A stretch of DNA of 64,000 bases from Rhizobiales bacterium UBA3584. Lineage in GTDB: Bacteria; Pseudomonadota; Alphaproteobacteria; Rhizobiales; Devosiaceae. The notes below the pieces were generated by a model, which saw only the letters and a list, made by a program, of their open reading frames with translations, made no database searches and had not been told where the DNA came from. The DNA is taken from the NCBI GenBank assembly GCA_002375765.1, contig DFMV01000010.1, positions 40,245 to 104,244 of the forward strand, in the 5' to 3' direction. The position numbers were made by a program, and so were the translations under genes. This document shows, piece by piece, positions 28,264-38,674 of this stretch (its first letter is position 1; each line of letters starts with the position of its first letter).

Positions 28264-29637
28264 GAAAAAGTCGATGCTGACCCTGAACATCTGCTCGACC
28301 TGTCGCAGGCTGGCGGCGAGCGCGAAAACGATGACGAAATCGCCCGCCCGCACAATGGTATCGCCCGTCGGCATGATCGACTGGCTGCCGCGCACGATGG
28401 CGCCAATGCGGATACCGGGCGGGAGCTTGAACTCCCGCAGCGGCTTTCCGACCAGCGTCGAGGTTTCGAGCGCTTCGGCTTCAAGAATTTCGGCGGCGCC
28501 GTTGCCGAGCGTATAGACGCCGCGGATGCGGCCGCGCCTGACATGGCGGAGAACCTTCGAGACGGTAATGGCGCGCGGATTGATGAAGGCATCGACACCG
28601 AGCCTGCGAGCGACGCGGGGATATTGGCTCTGGTTCACGAGGGCAATATTGGCGTGGCAGCCCATTTCGCTGGCGATGACCGAGGACAAAATGTTGGTCT
28701 TGTCGTCATTGGTCAGCCCCAGGAACATATGGGCATCGCGAACGTCGACCTCGCGCATGATGTCTTCGGCCAGCGCATCGCCGAACACGACGATGGAATG
28801 CTTCATGGCTTCGGCGGTTCGCTGGGCGTTGTCCCGGTTGCTCTCAATGATGCGGATGGACACCGTGGGGTCGGTTTCCTCGATGCGTCGGGCAACGTAA
28901 CGTCCGACATTGCCGGCGCCGGCGATGACCACGCGGCTGGGCGGCACTTCGTCGCGTCCGAAGAGGCCGAGGACACGCTGGACCTGGTCACGCGCCACGG
29001 CCACCACGGCCTGATCGCCGGCGATCATCTGCTCGTGGGAATGGATGACCCGCATTTCGCCGTCGCGCCGCACGCCCATGACCGTGGCCTGGAGGTTGGG
29101 AAACAGGTCGGTGAGGTGCCGCAAGGGGGTATCGATTACCGCGCAGTCTTCGGTGACGTTGACCTCGATCACGACGACCTGATCGTCCTCGAACGTCACG
29201 ATCTCATTGGCGCCGGGATAGGCCATGCGCTGCAAGATGAGTTCGCCCACTTCGACCTCGGGCGAGATGATGACGTCGATGGGCAGATGATCCCGGGAGA
29301 ACATGTTGCTCCATTCGGGATCGAGATAGCTTTGTGAACGGATGCGGGCGATGCGGGTTGGCACCTCGAAGATCGAATGGGCCACCTGGCAGGCGGTCAT
29401 ATTGACTTCATCGACCTGAGTGACGGCGATCAGCATATCGGCATCACGCGCGCCGGCCTGGGCCAGAACGTCCGGATGGGATCCGTGCCCGTGCAACCCG
29501 CGCGCATCGAGCGTGTCCCTGACGCGCTGCACCAGGGCCGGATTGTTGTCGATGACGGTGATTTCGTTGCCTTCGGCCGACAGGCGTTCGGCGATCCCGT
29601 AGCCGACCTGGCCGGCTCCGCAGATAATAACTCTCAT
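28261..29637 (-). CDS. trkA: Trk system regulatory protein TrkA
   Basis: Cytoplasmic NAD(H)/ATP-binding gating subunit of the K+ uptake system. The 458-residue product contains two RCK units, each with a Rossmann start: GAGQVGYGIAERL near the N terminus and GAGNVGRYVARRI near residue 235, each followed by a TrkA-C domain. It lies 55 bp after ntrX on the same strand and ahead of trkH. The gene end abuts a dispersed repeat. Confidence 0.95.
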   Translation of the reverse strand: MRVIICGAGQVGYGIAERLSAEGNEITVIDNNPALVQRVRDTLDARGLHGHGSHPDVLAQAGARDADMLIAVTQVDEVNMTACQVAHSIFEVPTRIARIRSQSYLDPEWSNMFSRDHLPIDVIISPEVEVGELILQRMAYPGANEIVTFEDDQVVVIEVNVTEDCAVIDTPLRHLTDLFPNLQATVMGVRRDGEMRVIHSHEQMIAGDQAVVAVARDQVQRVLGLFGRDEVPPSRVVIAGAGNVGRYVARRIEETDPTVSIRIIESNRDNAQRTAEAMKHSIVVFGDALAEDIMREVDVRDAHMFLGLTNDDKTNILSSVIASEMGCHANIALVNQSQYPRVARRLGVDAFINPRAITVSKVLRHVRRGRIRGVYTLGNGAAEILEAEALETSTLVGKPLREFKLPPGIRIGAIVRGSQSIMPTGDTIVRAGDFVIVFALAASLRQVEQMFRVSIDFF

Positions 29638-29692
29638 TTCAGCGTCCCAGATGGAAGCGACGGCGCATGTGTTAGCACGCCATCACCTGTCA

Positions 29693-31069
29693 CTAAAGCC
29701 CGAGCGACTTGATCTTGCGGTGCAAGGCGCTTCGCTCCATGCCCACAAATTCCGCGGTTTTTGAGATATTGCCCCCAAATCGCTCGATCTGGGCGATCAG
29801 GTATTGGCGCTCGAAAACCTCGCGCGCGTCACGCAGGGGCAGACTCATCAGATGGGCCGATGAATCGGTGTCGCCAATGGTGGGCAGCACTTCGGAAATG
29901 TCGGATGGCAGCATGGACGCCGTGATGATCCCGTCCTCGGGCTGCTGATCGCGCACCAGAATCAGCAGGCGCTCAATGGCGTTGCGCAGCTGGCGTGCAT
30001 TGCCGGGCCAATCCTGCCCCTGAAGCACAGCGATCGCGTCGTCCCCGAACAGAAAGCGCGGCAGGTTGTGCATGCGTGAAAGCTGCGCAACGAAAAGGCT
30101 GACCAGGGCCGGAATATCCTCGCGGCGCTCACGTAAAGAGGTGAGCTGGAGCGGTACGACCGAGAGCCGGTGGAACAGATCGGTGCGGAACTTGCCCTCC
30201 TCGATCAGGCTGGCGACGTTTTGGGAACTGGATGAGACGATGCGAACATCGACGGGTACCGGACCATGGCCGTCGACGCGGGTGAACTTGTTTTCAACCA
30301 AGGCGCGCAGCAAGGAGGTCTGAGCCTCCAGAGGGAGCGAAGCGACTTCGGACAGGTAGAGTGTGCCGCCATGAGCGCGCTCGAGGGCGCCAACTTCGGT
30401 GCGCAACCCGTTCTTTTCGCGGACTTCGCGCCCGAACAGCACGACGGGGATTTCATCTGGCGCATAGAGCGAGGCATTGATTTCAATGAAGGGGCCGGCA
30501 GCGCGCGGGCTCTTGAAGTGCAGGAGACGCGCACACATGCCCTTGCCGGTGCCTGCTCCGCCGGAAATGAAGACGCGCGAACGCGTACCGGCCGATTTTT
30601 CGATCAGGGAACGGACCTGGGCGATGGCGCCGGAGACGCCGACCAGCTCGGTTTCATCTCCGGTTCGCTCCTTGAGGTCAGCGACTTCCGTCCTGAGTTT
30701 GCTCGCTTCAATGGCCCGCTGCGTGATCAGCAGCAGACGATCGATCTTGAAGGGTTTCTCGATATAGTCATACGCGCCTCGGCGAATGGCGGAGACCGCG
30801 GTCTCCACATTGCCGTGGCCCGAGATCATAACCACGGGAAGATCAGGGTGATCGGCCTGCAGGACATCGAGCAGCTGCAAGCCGTCCAGGCGCGAGCCCT
30901 GCATCCAGATATCGAGATAAACCAGATTGGGGCGGCGCTTGGCAATCTCGTTGAGCGCGCCGTCGGCATCGGAGGCCTGTCGCGGCTCGTAGCCTTCATC
31001 TTCGAGAATTCCGGCAATCAGCTCCCGGATATCTTCTTCGTCGTCCACAATCAGAATGTCACGAGCCAT
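29693..31069 (-). CDS. ntrX: NtrX response regulator with degenerate sigma-54 AAA+ domain
   Basis: Response regulator of the NtrY-NtrX pair that controls nitrogen and redox responses in alphaproteobacteria. The 458-residue product has a receiver domain with the phospho-acceptor Asp53, an AAA+ domain with Walker A GAGTGKG (about 171-177), and a Fis-type helix-turn-helix at the end (NISKTAEFVGMERSALHRKI). The GAFTGA loop that contacts sigma-54 is missing (LFGREVREKNGL instead), and the Walker B Asp is Ser240 (GGTLYLSEV). Loss of GAFTGA is known in Brucella NtrX. The start is immediately next to the ntrY stop. Confidence 0.95.
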   Translation of the reverse strand: MARDILIVDDEEDIRELIAGILEDEGYEPRQASDADGALNEIAKRRPNLVYLDIWMQGSRLDGLQLLDVLQADHPDLPVVMISGHGNVETAVSAIRRGAYDYIEKPFKIDRLLLITQRAIEASKLRTEVADLKERTGDETELVGVSGAIAQVRSLIEKSAGTRSRVFISGGAGTGKGMCARLLHFKSPRAAGPFIEINASLYAPDEIPVVLFGREVREKNGLRTEVGALERAHGGTLYLSEVASLPLEAQTSLLRALVENKFTRVDGHGPVPVDVRIVSSSSQNVASLIEEGKFRTDLFHRLSVVPLQLTSLRERREDIPALVSLFVAQLSRMHNLPRFLFGDDAIAVLQGQDWPGNARQLRNAIERLLILVRDQQPEDGIITASMLPSDISEVLPTIGDTDSSAHLMSLPLRDAREVFERQYLIAQIERFGGNISKTAEFVGMERSALHRKIKSLGL

Positions 31070-33391
31070 TTATTTTATTGCCATCGCGGATGGGCGCGAT
31101 GTCTCCTCTTGGGTCGTTTTATTGTTGCTCTGGCCGGCGCCTTCAGGCCCGGCCGGCTGTTTTCCACGTTCCTGCAACGGCAATGTGAAGGCAAAGCAAG
31201 CGCCTATACGGCCATTGCCATCGGGAGCAGCATCGCGCAGGTCGACACGACCGCCATGCTGTTCGATGATCTTTGCGACAATAGCAAGACCGAGCCCGGT
31301 GCCCTTTTCGCGCGTTGTCATATAGGGTTCGAGAAGCTGGTGGCGATTTTCCGTTGGCCAGCCTTTGCCGTTGTCGCTGACTTCTACGACGGCTTCGTCA
31401 CCGTAAACCGAGGCTGAAACGATGACCTCGGGGTCTTCGATCGTATCGATGCCAACGTTCTCAATAGCTTCGACGGCATTTTTAACAAGATTAGTCAGCG
31501 CCTGGGACACCAGGCGCGTGTCGAACTGCGCATAGATCGTCTCGTCGGGCAGCACAGCTTTGATATTTATTTCCGGCTGGCGGACGCTTTCGAGAAAGAC
31601 GGCTTGCCGTATGGTATCGGACAGGTCGGCGCGGACAATGGCGGCGGTGGGCATGCGCGCGAAGGACGAGAACTCATCGACCATACGCCCGATATCGCCT
31701 ACCTGGCGCACGATGGTCGAGATGCACTTGTCGAAGACGTCGAAATCGTCGACGAGCTTGTTGGCATAGCGGCGGCGCAGGCGCTCGGCCGACAGCTGGA
31801 TCGGGGTCAGCGGGTTCTTGATCTCGTGGGCGATACGGCGGGCCACATCGGCCCAGGCGCTGTTGCGCTGGGCGGCGACGAGTTCGGTGATGTCGTCGAG
31901 GGTCACCACATAGCCTTTGGACTCGGTGATGGTGCCCTCCCGCGTGAGCCGAACCTGATAGGTGCGGCGATCGAAACCGGTCGAAAGCTGCACCTGGTCC
32001 TGGACCCTGCCCCGACGGGCCGATTGCGCTCGCTCCACGGTCGGGGCGAGCTCGGGGGAAATCTGGGCGAGTTCCTGGTTCATCAAATCCAGTTCGCTCT
32101 GGCCCAGAGCGGCACAGGCGCGTGAATTGACCAGCGTGATGCGGCCAAAGGCGTCAAGGCCGATAATGCCCGCGGAAACGCCTTCCACAACGGCTTCGGT
32201 GAATTGCCGGCGCTGGTCGTTGGTCCGGCTCGCCGCGACGAGAGCTGCGCGCTGACTGCGCAACTGGGCCGTCATCTTGTTGAAGCGCACCGCCAGATCG
32301 TGCAGGTCGCCGCCGCGTTCAGGTACCGGCAACTGGACATCCAGATCGCCGTTGGAAACGCGGTTCGAGGCGATCATGAGGTTTCGGATCGGGTCGATCA
32401 GACCATTGGCCAACGCAATGCCGATCCAGAGCGCCGCCAGCAGGAAAACGAAAGCCACGCCGACATACATCAGCGCGAAGGTAATCTGGAACACCAGCCG
32501 GCTGGAATCGTAGAGCCGGTAGTCGGTGATGTTTTCGTCAGTCAGCCGGACATATTCGAGCACTTCGGGGTCGACTGGCCGGGCAACAAAGAGAAAGAGG
32601 TCGTCATATCCGCGCAGCTTGACCACCGCGCCGACGAGTGAACTGGAGGCGCCCGGCGCAATAAGAGTGGGTGCGCCTTCGCCAGCGGCCTGAAGAACCT
32701 CGTCAGGAACGCGCGGAACGGCGCCTTGCACATTGATCTGGGCGCGCATGACGGTTTCACCGGCCTGGTTGACCAGGCTGGTGAAGGGGAGCGAGCGCGT
32801 TGTGGCCAGGGCCGTCAGGATGCGCTGGAAGCGCGGGGCATCGTTGGTGAAGCTGTCGCGTGCCGTTTCAAGCTCGCTTGCGACCCAAATGGTGTCGTCG
32901 CGGAGCACCTGCGCGTGTTCGAGCATATAGGAGCGCGCGACAAGGCGGGAGCTCTCCACCATCGAACGCATGCGCTCAGAAAACCATTGATCCAGCCCCT
33001 GATTGAGCGAAAGCGTGGCGACAACGGCGACGATAAAGGCCGGACCGGCGGCCACGATGGCGAACATGACAACGATGCGGACCTGAAGCCGGGCGCCTTC
33101 CTGCTTGCGTATGCGCGTCTGAACGAGCATGACCAGTTCGGTCAGTACCAGGGCGACCACAAGCGTAATCAGGATCGCGTTGGCGATCCATATCCAGGTC
33201 CAGACGTCGGGGCCCGGCTCGATGTCGGTGGCACCGCTCATGATGAGGAACGAGCCAGTGGCGACAATGACCGAGATCAGGACAACAACGAAGCCAACCT
33301 GCCGCAGCAGACGGTTGTCGTTGAACAATGGTGCAGATTTGTCCCCTGAGTGCGATATCTGCCGGCTGCCTGCGCTAACCGCCATGCACAC
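31070..33391 (-). CDS. ntrY: NtrY membrane sensor histidine kinase
   Basis: Partner kinase of NtrX. The 773-residue product has three N-terminal membrane helices (about 32-52, 66-90, 106-128), a periplasmic or extracytoplasmic region, a fourth helix (about 303-327), a HAMP domain, a PAS domain (about 395-500) and the kinase core. The phospho-acceptor is His522 in [21 protein letters not shown] and GTGLGLAIV form the ATP site. The start is GTG 33391 or ATG 33385; AGGAG with adjacent AGGCGG could serve either. A 348-bp gap separates it from ntrC. Confidence 0.95.
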   Translation of the reverse strand: MCMAVSAGSRQISHSGDKSAPLFNDNRLLRQVGFVVVLISVIVATGSFLIMSGATDIEPGPDVWTWIWIANAILITLVVALVLTELVMLVQTRIRKQEGARLQVRIVVMFAIVAAGPAFIVAVVATLSLNQGLDQWFSERMRSMVESSRLVARSYMLEHAQVLRDDTIWVASELETARDSFTNDAPRFQRILTALATTRSLPFTSLVNQAGETVMRAQINVQGAVPRVPDEVLQAAGEGAPTLIAPGASSSLVGAVVKLRGYDDLFLFVARPVDPEVLEYVRLTDENITDYRLYDSSRLVFQITFALMYVGVAFVFLLAALWIGIALANGLIDPIRNLMIASNRVSNGDLDVQLPVPERGGDLHDLAVRFNKMTAQLRSQRAALVAASRTNDQRRQFTEAVVEGVSAGIIGLDAFGRITLVNSRACAALGQSELDLMNQELAQISPELAPTVERAQSARRGRVQDQVQLSTGFDRRTYQVRLTREGTITESKGYVVTLDDITELVAAQRNSAWADVARRIAHEIKNPLTPIQLSAERLRRRYANKLVDDFDVFDKCISTIVRQVGDIGRMVDEFSSFARMPTAAIVRADLSDTIRQAVFLESVRQPEINIKAVLPDETIYAQFDTRLVSQALTNLVKNAVEAIENVGIDTIEDPEVIVSASVYGDEAVVEVSDNGKGWPTENRHQLLEPYMTTREKGTGLGLAIVAKIIEQHGGRVDLRDAAPDGNGRIGACFAFTLPLQERGKQPAGPEGAGQSNNKTTQEETSRPSAMAIK

Positions 33392-33739
33392 CGCCTCTCC
33401 TGCCCGACTTGCCGGGCAGCGCGATGGCTCCGGGGCCGCTATGGAGTGCTGCGCTTGAAAGCATGCGATCGTCCGCGCTGACGGTTACAATGGCCGGAAA
33501 TATTCCGTTCGGGCGAGTCTGACCCAACTCGGCCCTTGGTTCAAGATTATTGTTGCCAAAATGTGACAGGTGCTTGCCCCGTGCGGGGGGCACAGACCCG
33601 ATGGCCCTCAGCCGAGGTAGGGCGAGAAGGCTGGGTGCGTTTGGACCTCTCCCCGGCCCTTCGCTTGCGCTACGGGCGTTCGCACCACTCCCCTGTCATG
33701 TCCGGGACAGACCCGGCGATTTGCCCTTCGGGACCGTGC
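33392..33739. other. 348-bp non-coding gap between ntrC and ntrY
   Basis: No recognisable gene on either strand. It contains a GC-rich hairpin (GCCCC...GGGGC) near 33576-33592, a short dyad TGCCCG/CGGGCA near 33402-33418, and a perfect palindrome TGTCCGGGACA at 33699-33709. The segment 33600-33735 is rich in CCTCTCCCC- and CCCTTCG-like words and may be a degenerate repeat. It should hold the ntrY promoter, but I could not identify -35 and -10 boxes with confidence. Confidence 0.5.
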
Positions 33740-35188
33740 TCATCCCAATTGCCTTGAGTGCTTTACGATTTCGATCCCATGGCCGCGAATTTTCTTGCGC
33801 AGCGTGTTGCGGTTGAGCCCCAGCAATTCGGCGGCCTTGATCTGGTTGCCTGCGCACAGGTTGAGAACGGTCGAAATCAGAGGCACTTCGACCTTGTCAA
33901 TGATGCGCTGATAAACACCGGCGGGTGGCAGGTTGGGCTCATATTCGCGGAACAGCTCGGCCAGATCGCTTTCAATGACCGTCACGATATCGGCAGGGCC
34001 GGGCTTTGAAGAGAAATTGCCCCGATCGGCGAGGTTAAGCTCGTTCTGGACGATTTCGAGCGAAATGACCTCGTCCACATAGAGCGCGGCGAGGCGCCGA
34101 ACGAGATTTTCCAGTTCGCGGACGTTTCCCGGCCAATGGTACTGCTGCATGAGCTTGAGAGCATCGGACGAGAGAACCTTGGGCGCTTCGTTCTCGCGTT
34201 GCGTGGCCTTGAGAAAGCTTGCCGCGAGATCGGGTACGTCGTCGATGCGTTCGCGCAGCGGCGGAAGGCGGATCGGTACAACATTGAGGCGGTAATAGAG
34301 ATCCTCGCGGAACAGGCCCTGCCGGATCAACTGGCTGAGATCCCTGTGCGTTGCGGCGACGATGCGCACGTCGGTCTTGATGGCTGTGCGACCACCGACC
34401 ATCGTGTATTCCCCCTCCTGGAGCACGCGCAGCAGGCGGGTCTGGGCATCCATGGGCATATCGCCGATCTCATCGAGAAACAGCGTACCGCCTTCGGCCT
34501 GTTCGAAGCGGCCCGATGAACGCGATGTTGCGCCGGTAAACGCCCCTTTTTCGTGGCCGAACAGCTCAGCTTCGATCAGGTCACGGGGAATGGCGGCCAT
34601 ATTGATTGCAACGAAGGGGCCGTTCTTGCGCTTTCCGAAGTTGTGCAGGGCCTTGGCGACCAGTTCCTTGCCGGTGCCGCTCTCGCCGGTAATCATCACC
34701 GTCAAATCGGTCTGCATGAGGCGGGCCAGGGCCCGATAGATGTCCTGCATGGCGGCGGAACGACCGACCAGCGGCATGTTTTCGCCCTGCTCTTCCTGGC
34801 GGCGATCAGGCGCCGGGCGTTTGGCATCAGCAAGCGCACGGCCAACGACAGCGAGAACTTCTGTGATGTCGAAAGGCTTGGGCAGGTATTCGTAGGCACC
34901 CATCTCGGACGCCCGAATGGCCGTCATGAATGTGTTCTGGGCACTCATCACGACAATGGGCAACTCCGGACGGAGCTTTTTTATCTTGGGCATGACGTCG
35001 AAGGCGTTGCCATCGGGCATCGAGACGTCGGTGATGAGAATATCGCCCTCGCCGCGCGTCACCCAGTTCCACATGGTCGAAATGTTGCCTGTGGGGCGCA
35101 CCTCGTAACCGGCGCGCGAGAGCGCCTGATTGAGCACCATGCGGATCGCCGCGTCGTCATCTGCGAGGAGAACTGTCTGTCCGGCCAT
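33740..35188 (-). CDS. ntrC: Nitrogen regulation response regulator NtrC
   Basis: Sigma-54-dependent activator of nitrogen assimilation genes. The 482-residue product has a receiver with Asp54 ([10 protein letters not shown]), an AAA+ domain with Walker A GESGTGKE at 168-175, an intact GAFTGA at 215-220 and Walker B GGTLFLDE, and a Fis-type helix-turn-helix ([20 protein letters not shown]). The ATG at 35188 is 4 bp after the ntrB stop; the longer open frame upstream lies within ntrB and is rejected. It contrasts with the neighbouring NtrX, which lacks GAFTGA. Confidence 0.96.
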   Translation of the reverse strand: MAGQTVLLADDDAAIRMVLNQALSRAGYEVRPTGNISTMWNWVTRGEGDILITDVSMPDGNAFDVMPKIKKLRPELPIVVMSAQNTFMTAIRASEMGAYEYLPKPFDITEVLAVVGRALADAKRPAPDRRQEEQGENMPLVGRSAAMQDIYRALARLMQTDLTVMITGESGTGKELVAKALHNFGKRKNGPFVAINMAAIPRDLIEAELFGHEKGAFTGATSRSSGRFEQAEGGTLFLDEIGDMPMDAQTRLLRVLQEGEYTMVGGRTAIKTDVRIVAATHRDLSQLIRQGLFREDLYYRLNVVPIRLPPLRERIDDVPDLAASFLKATQRENEAPKVLSSDALKLMQQYHWPGNVRELENLVRRLAALYVDEVISLEIVQNELNLADRGNFSSKPGPADIVTVIESDLAELFREYEPNLPPAGVYQRIIDKVEVPLISTVLNLCAGNQIKAAELLGLNRNTLRKKIRGHGIEIVKHSRQLG

Positions 35189-35192
35189 GGTC

Positions 35193-36308
35193 TTAGTCCT
35201 GGTCTTCGGCTTGGCTGATGTCTGTTTTCTGAGCGACGGGCAAAAGGATGCGGAAGCGCGTTCGTCCCGGTTTGCTGTCGCAATCGATGACGCCGCCATG
35301 GTCGCCCACGATTTTTGCTACGAGCGCCAGGCCGAGGCCGGAACCCGAAAGTTTGGTGGTCACGAACGGATCGAAAAGGAACGGGAGGATATCGGAGGGC
35401 ACGCCCGGCCCGTTGTCCTCGATGACGATTTCGAGCGGCAGGGAGACGCGGTTGCTGTTTCCGGACACGCTGATGCGGATGCCCGGACGGAAAGCCGTCA
35501 TAATCTTGATTTCAGCTTTTGATGTCCGATCAAGCGCTTCTGCGGCGTTTTTAATCAGGTTCAGGAAGATCTGGATCAGCTGATCGCGATCGCCCAGCAC
35601 GGGCGGTAGGCTCGGATCGTAATCCTCTGAAAAGGCTATTCCCTTGGCGACGCCGTTTGAGGCGAGGAGTTTCACCCGCTCGAGAATGACGTGGATATTG
35701 ATCGGTGTCCGCTCGACCGGGCGTTCGTCGCCGAACACCTCCATGCGATCGACAAGATCGACAATCCGGTCGGTCTCGTCGCGGATGAGGCGGGCCAGCG
35801 CACGGTCGTCTCCGACGGCGGATTGCTCGAGCAATTGGGAGGCGCCGCGGATGCCAGAGAGCGGATTCTTGATCTCATGGGCCAGCATCGCGGCCAGGCC
35901 CGTTACCGAACGCGCCGCGCCCCGCGATACGAGCTGGCGGTCGATCTTGTCGGCCATGGTTCGCTCCTGGAAAATGAGCGTGACATGGCCGGGCATTTCC
36001 GGAATGGGGCTGGCATAGACATCGGCCACCCTGTCCTCGATCACGCGGGCGGTGCCGACCTGTACGCGGTACTCGATCATCGGCGCGAGCCGTGACGCGA
36101 CGCTTTCGATGAGCCCCAGGATAGGTGAGCCAAACGCGATGAAATCAGACAGTTTCTGGCGCGTCAGAATGGACGCGGAAGCATGAAAAAACGCCTCGGC
36201 CGCGTAATTGGCAAAGGTAATTGAGCCATCCTGGGCGCAGACGATAACCGGCTGAGGCAGCGACTGGAGTATGGAGGCGTGCAGATCGAGTTCCATGAGC
36301 GCGCTCAT
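35193..36308 (-). CDS. ntrB: Nitrogen regulation sensor kinase NtrB
   Basis: Cytoplasmic PAS-containing histidine kinase that phosphorylates NtrC under nitrogen limitation and responds to PII protein. The 371-residue product has a PAS domain (about residues 10-110), H box with His144 ([15 protein letters not shown]), N box [10 protein letters not shown], and G boxes EDNGPGVP and GSGLGLAL. No membrane segments. It overlaps dusB by 4 bp upstream and is 4 bp from ntrC downstream, so dusB-ntrB-ntrC form one operon. Confidence 0.95.
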   Translation of the reverse strand: MSALMELDLHASILQSLPQPVIVCAQDGSITFANYAAEAFFHASASILTRQKLSDFIAFGSPILGLIESVASRLAPMIEYRVQVGTARVIEDRVADVYASPIPEMPGHVTLIFQERTMADKIDRQLVSRGAARSVTGLAAMLAHEIKNPLSGIRGASQLLEQSAVGDDRALARLIRDETDRIVDLVDRMEVFGDERPVERTPINIHVILERVKLLASNGVAKGIAFSEDYDPSLPPVLGDRDQLIQIFLNLIKNAAEALDRTSKAEIKIMTAFRPGIRISVSGNSNRVSLPLEIVIEDNGPGVPSDILPFLFDPFVTTKLSGSGLGLALVAKIVGDHGGVIDCDSKPGRTRFRILLPVAQKTDISQAEDQD

Positions 36309-37303
36309 GCGGCCTGGCTCCAGGTTTGTTCGAACATTTGAGGCATCAGGCGCAGGACGGCACGTGGATCGTTTTCGGTCATGATCGGGCGTCGCTGTGC
36401 ATTGGAAAGCTCGCCGGCGGCATCGAGATACCAGCCGATATGTTTGCGGGCCATGCGGACGCCGAGTTCGGTGCCGTATTCGGACAGCATATCCTCGTAA
36501 TGGGCGGCGACGAGGTTCACCAGATCGTTTCCCTCTGGCGTCGCTGGGGCGGGACGTTCATCGAGATGCGCGGCTACCTGGCCGACAATCCATGGTTGCC
36601 CCTGTGCGCCACGGCCGATCATGACGGCGTCAGCGCCGGATTGGGCCAGGGCCGTATCGGCCTCGTCCGGTCCGAGGATATCGCCGTTGACGACGACAGG
36701 AATGCCAACGGCCTCAGTAACAGGCTTTACCAGATGCCAGCGGGCCGTGCCTTTGTAGAACTGCTGGCGGGTGCGGCCATGTACCGTGATCATCTTTACC
36801 CCGGCACTTTCGGCGCGACGGGCGATATCGGCGGCATTGAGGCTGTCGTCATCCCAGCCAAGCCGCATCTTGACGGTGACCGGCAGGTCGGTGGCGCCGA
36901 CAACCGCCTCGACGAGCGAGAGGGCGATATCGGGCACACGCATCAGCGCGGAACCGGCAAAACCATTGGTGACGCGCTTGGATGGACAGCCGAAATTGAT
37001 GTCGATGACGTCGGCCCCGGCCTCCTCGGCGATTTTGGCGCCACGCACCAGCCAATCGGCCTCGCATCCGGCGAGCTGGACAATATGGGGCAGGCCATGG
37101 CTGGGGGTGAGCTTACGGGCCATTTCCCTGTGCCCTGTCACAAGAGCCGCGCTGGCTATCATTTCCGACACGACCAGCCCTGCCCCGAACCGGGCAGCAA
37201 GATCGCGCATCGGGCGGTCTGTGATCCCAGCCATGGGCGCAAGAACTGCTCGATTTGGCAGTCGGATACCGCCTATGCTCATTTCGGAGGCATGCTTTGC
37301 CAA
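36305..37303 (-). CDS. dusB: tRNA-dihydrouridine synthase DusB (NifR3)
   Basis: FMN enzyme that reduces uridine to dihydrouridine in tRNA. The 332-residue product contains [15 protein letters not shown], the catalytic Cys in [28 protein letters not shown] and [13 protein letters not shown]. Its start overlaps no upstream gene, and its stop overlaps ntrB by 4 bp. The nifR3-ntrB-ntrC order is the classical arrangement in Rhodobacter and Rhizobiales. Confidence 0.95.
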   Translation of the reverse strand: MAKHASEMSIGGIRLPNRAVLAPMAGITDRPMRDLAARFGAGLVVSEMIASAALVTGHREMARKLTPSHGLPHIVQLAGCEADWLVRGAKIAEEAGADVIDINFGCPSKRVTNGFAGSALMRVPDIALSLVEAVVGATDLPVTVKMRLGWDDDSLNAADIARRAESAGVKMITVHGRTRQQFYKGTARWHLVKPVTEAVGIPVVVNGDILGPDEADTALAQSGADAVMIGRGAQGQPWIVGQVAAHLDERPAPATPEGNDLVNLVAAHYEDMLSEYGTELGVRMARKHIGWYLDAAGELSNAQRRPIMTENDPRAVLRLMPQMFEQTWSQAA

Positions 37304-37489
37304 TTTATTGCCTTAAAACTATACAACGGCTCGAATTTGGTGACAGATTAGTCAAAATTCGGTCCCGTTCAATGCCTCATATGAGATCAGTTTGCTAAAG
37401 ACAGTGGTGCTGACCTTGTTTCACGGTCCACGGGGCTTTAATTGCGGATGAAGTTTGCGCAACGCATAGCCAGGAACGTGCAGGGTCCT

Positions 37490-38674
37490 ATGAGTGAAGA
37501 CAAAACAATCGTTGCGCTGGTCGTCGCGGCGGGTCGCGGAGAGCGAGCGGGCAATGTAGGACTGCCCAAGCAGTACCGATCGGTGGCCGGTGAGCCGTTG
37601 CTGACAAGGACGCTCAAGGCGTTGCTTGCCGTAAAGGCTATCGATCGGGTGGTGCCGGTGATCGGCGACGGACAGGAAGACATGTTTGCCGCTCTGGGGA
37701 TCAACGACGCGCGGCTCTCGGCTCCGGTCATCGGCGGTGAAACGCGGCAGGTGTCCGTATTGAAAGGCCTGCAAGCGCTGGCGAGCGACCCTCCCGATAT
37801 CGTGCTCATCCACGATGGTGCCCGCCCCTTCGTCGAGGCCGAGCTGATCGGCAATGTCATTGGGGCCCTGGCCGACGCCGATGGCGCGTTGCCGGTGACA
37901 CTGGTGACCGACACAATCAAACGCTCGCTGGACGGGAAAACGGTGGGCGGCACGGAAGATCGGACGCAGCTTTTTGCAGCCCAGACCCCGCAGGGGTTTC
38001 ATTTCAGCGCCATCTATAATGCCCACAGGCGTGCCATCGAAATGAGCGATGGATTTACAGATGATGCAGCGATCGCCGAATGGGCCGGCTTGAGCGTTGC
38101 GCTTGCACAAGGCAATACGCGCAACATCAAGATAACGCTGCCGGGCGATTTCGAACGGGCCGAGCGCATGATGACTGAAGGACAGGCGATGGAAACACGG
38201 GTCGGGTCTGGCTATGACGTGCATGCGTTCGCCGACGGCGATGCGGTTGTTCTGGGCAACATTTCAATTCCGCACAGGGCAAGACTCAAGGGACACTCGG
38301 ACGCCGATGTGGTGCTGCACGCCCTTGCGGATGCCATTTACGGCGCGCTGGCCGATGGAGATATCGGCAAGCACTTCCCGCCCAGCGAAATGGAATGGAA
38401 GGACGCAGACTCTTCGATTTTCCTCGAACATGCGGCAGGACTGGTGCGCCAGCGTGGCGGGCGACTGGTGCATATGGATGCGACCATCATCTGCGAATAT
38501 CCCAAGATCAGGCCGCATGTGGAGGCCATGCGGGCGCGGATCGGGGAAATCGCGGGGGTCAGCGTGGATCGGGTTGCGGTCAAGGCAACGACCTCGGAAC
38601 GGCTGGGCTTTACCGGCCGTGGAGAAGGCATTGCGGCGCAGGCCGTTGCCACAATCGAGCTGCCGCGGAGCTAG
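37490..38674 (+). CDS. ispDF: Bifunctional IspD/IspF isoprenoid biosynthesis enzyme
   Basis: Catalyses two steps of the MEP pathway: cytidylyltransfer to methylerythritol phosphate (IspD) and formation of the cyclodiphosphate (IspF). The 394-residue product has an IspD domain (1 to about 230) with [11 protein letters not shown] and [10 protein letters not shown], then an IspF domain from residue 234 with [10 protein letters not shown] and [20 protein letters not shown]. The fusion is usual in alphaproteobacteria. ATG 37490 is chosen: it gives the expected N terminus just before the nucleotide-binding loop. It is divergent from dusB. Confidence 0.95.
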   Translation: MSEDKTIVALVVAAGRGERAGNVGLPKQYRSVAGEPLLTRTLKALLAVKAIDRVVPVIGDGQEDMFAALGINDARLSAPVIGGETRQVSVLKGLQALASDPPDIVLIHDGARPFVEAELIGNVIGALADADGALPVTLVTDTIKRSLDGKTVGGTEDRTQLFAAQTPQGFHFSAIYNAHRRAIEMSDGFTDDAAIAEWAGLSVALAQGNTRNIKITLPGDFERAERMMTEGQAMETRVGSGYDVHAFADGDAVVLGNISIPHRARLKGHSDADVVLHALADAIYGALADGDIGKHFPPSEMEWKDADSSIFLEHAAGLVRQRGGRLVHMDATIICEYPKIRPHVEAMRARIGEIAGVSVDRVAVKATTSERLGFTGRGEGIAAQAVATIELPRS

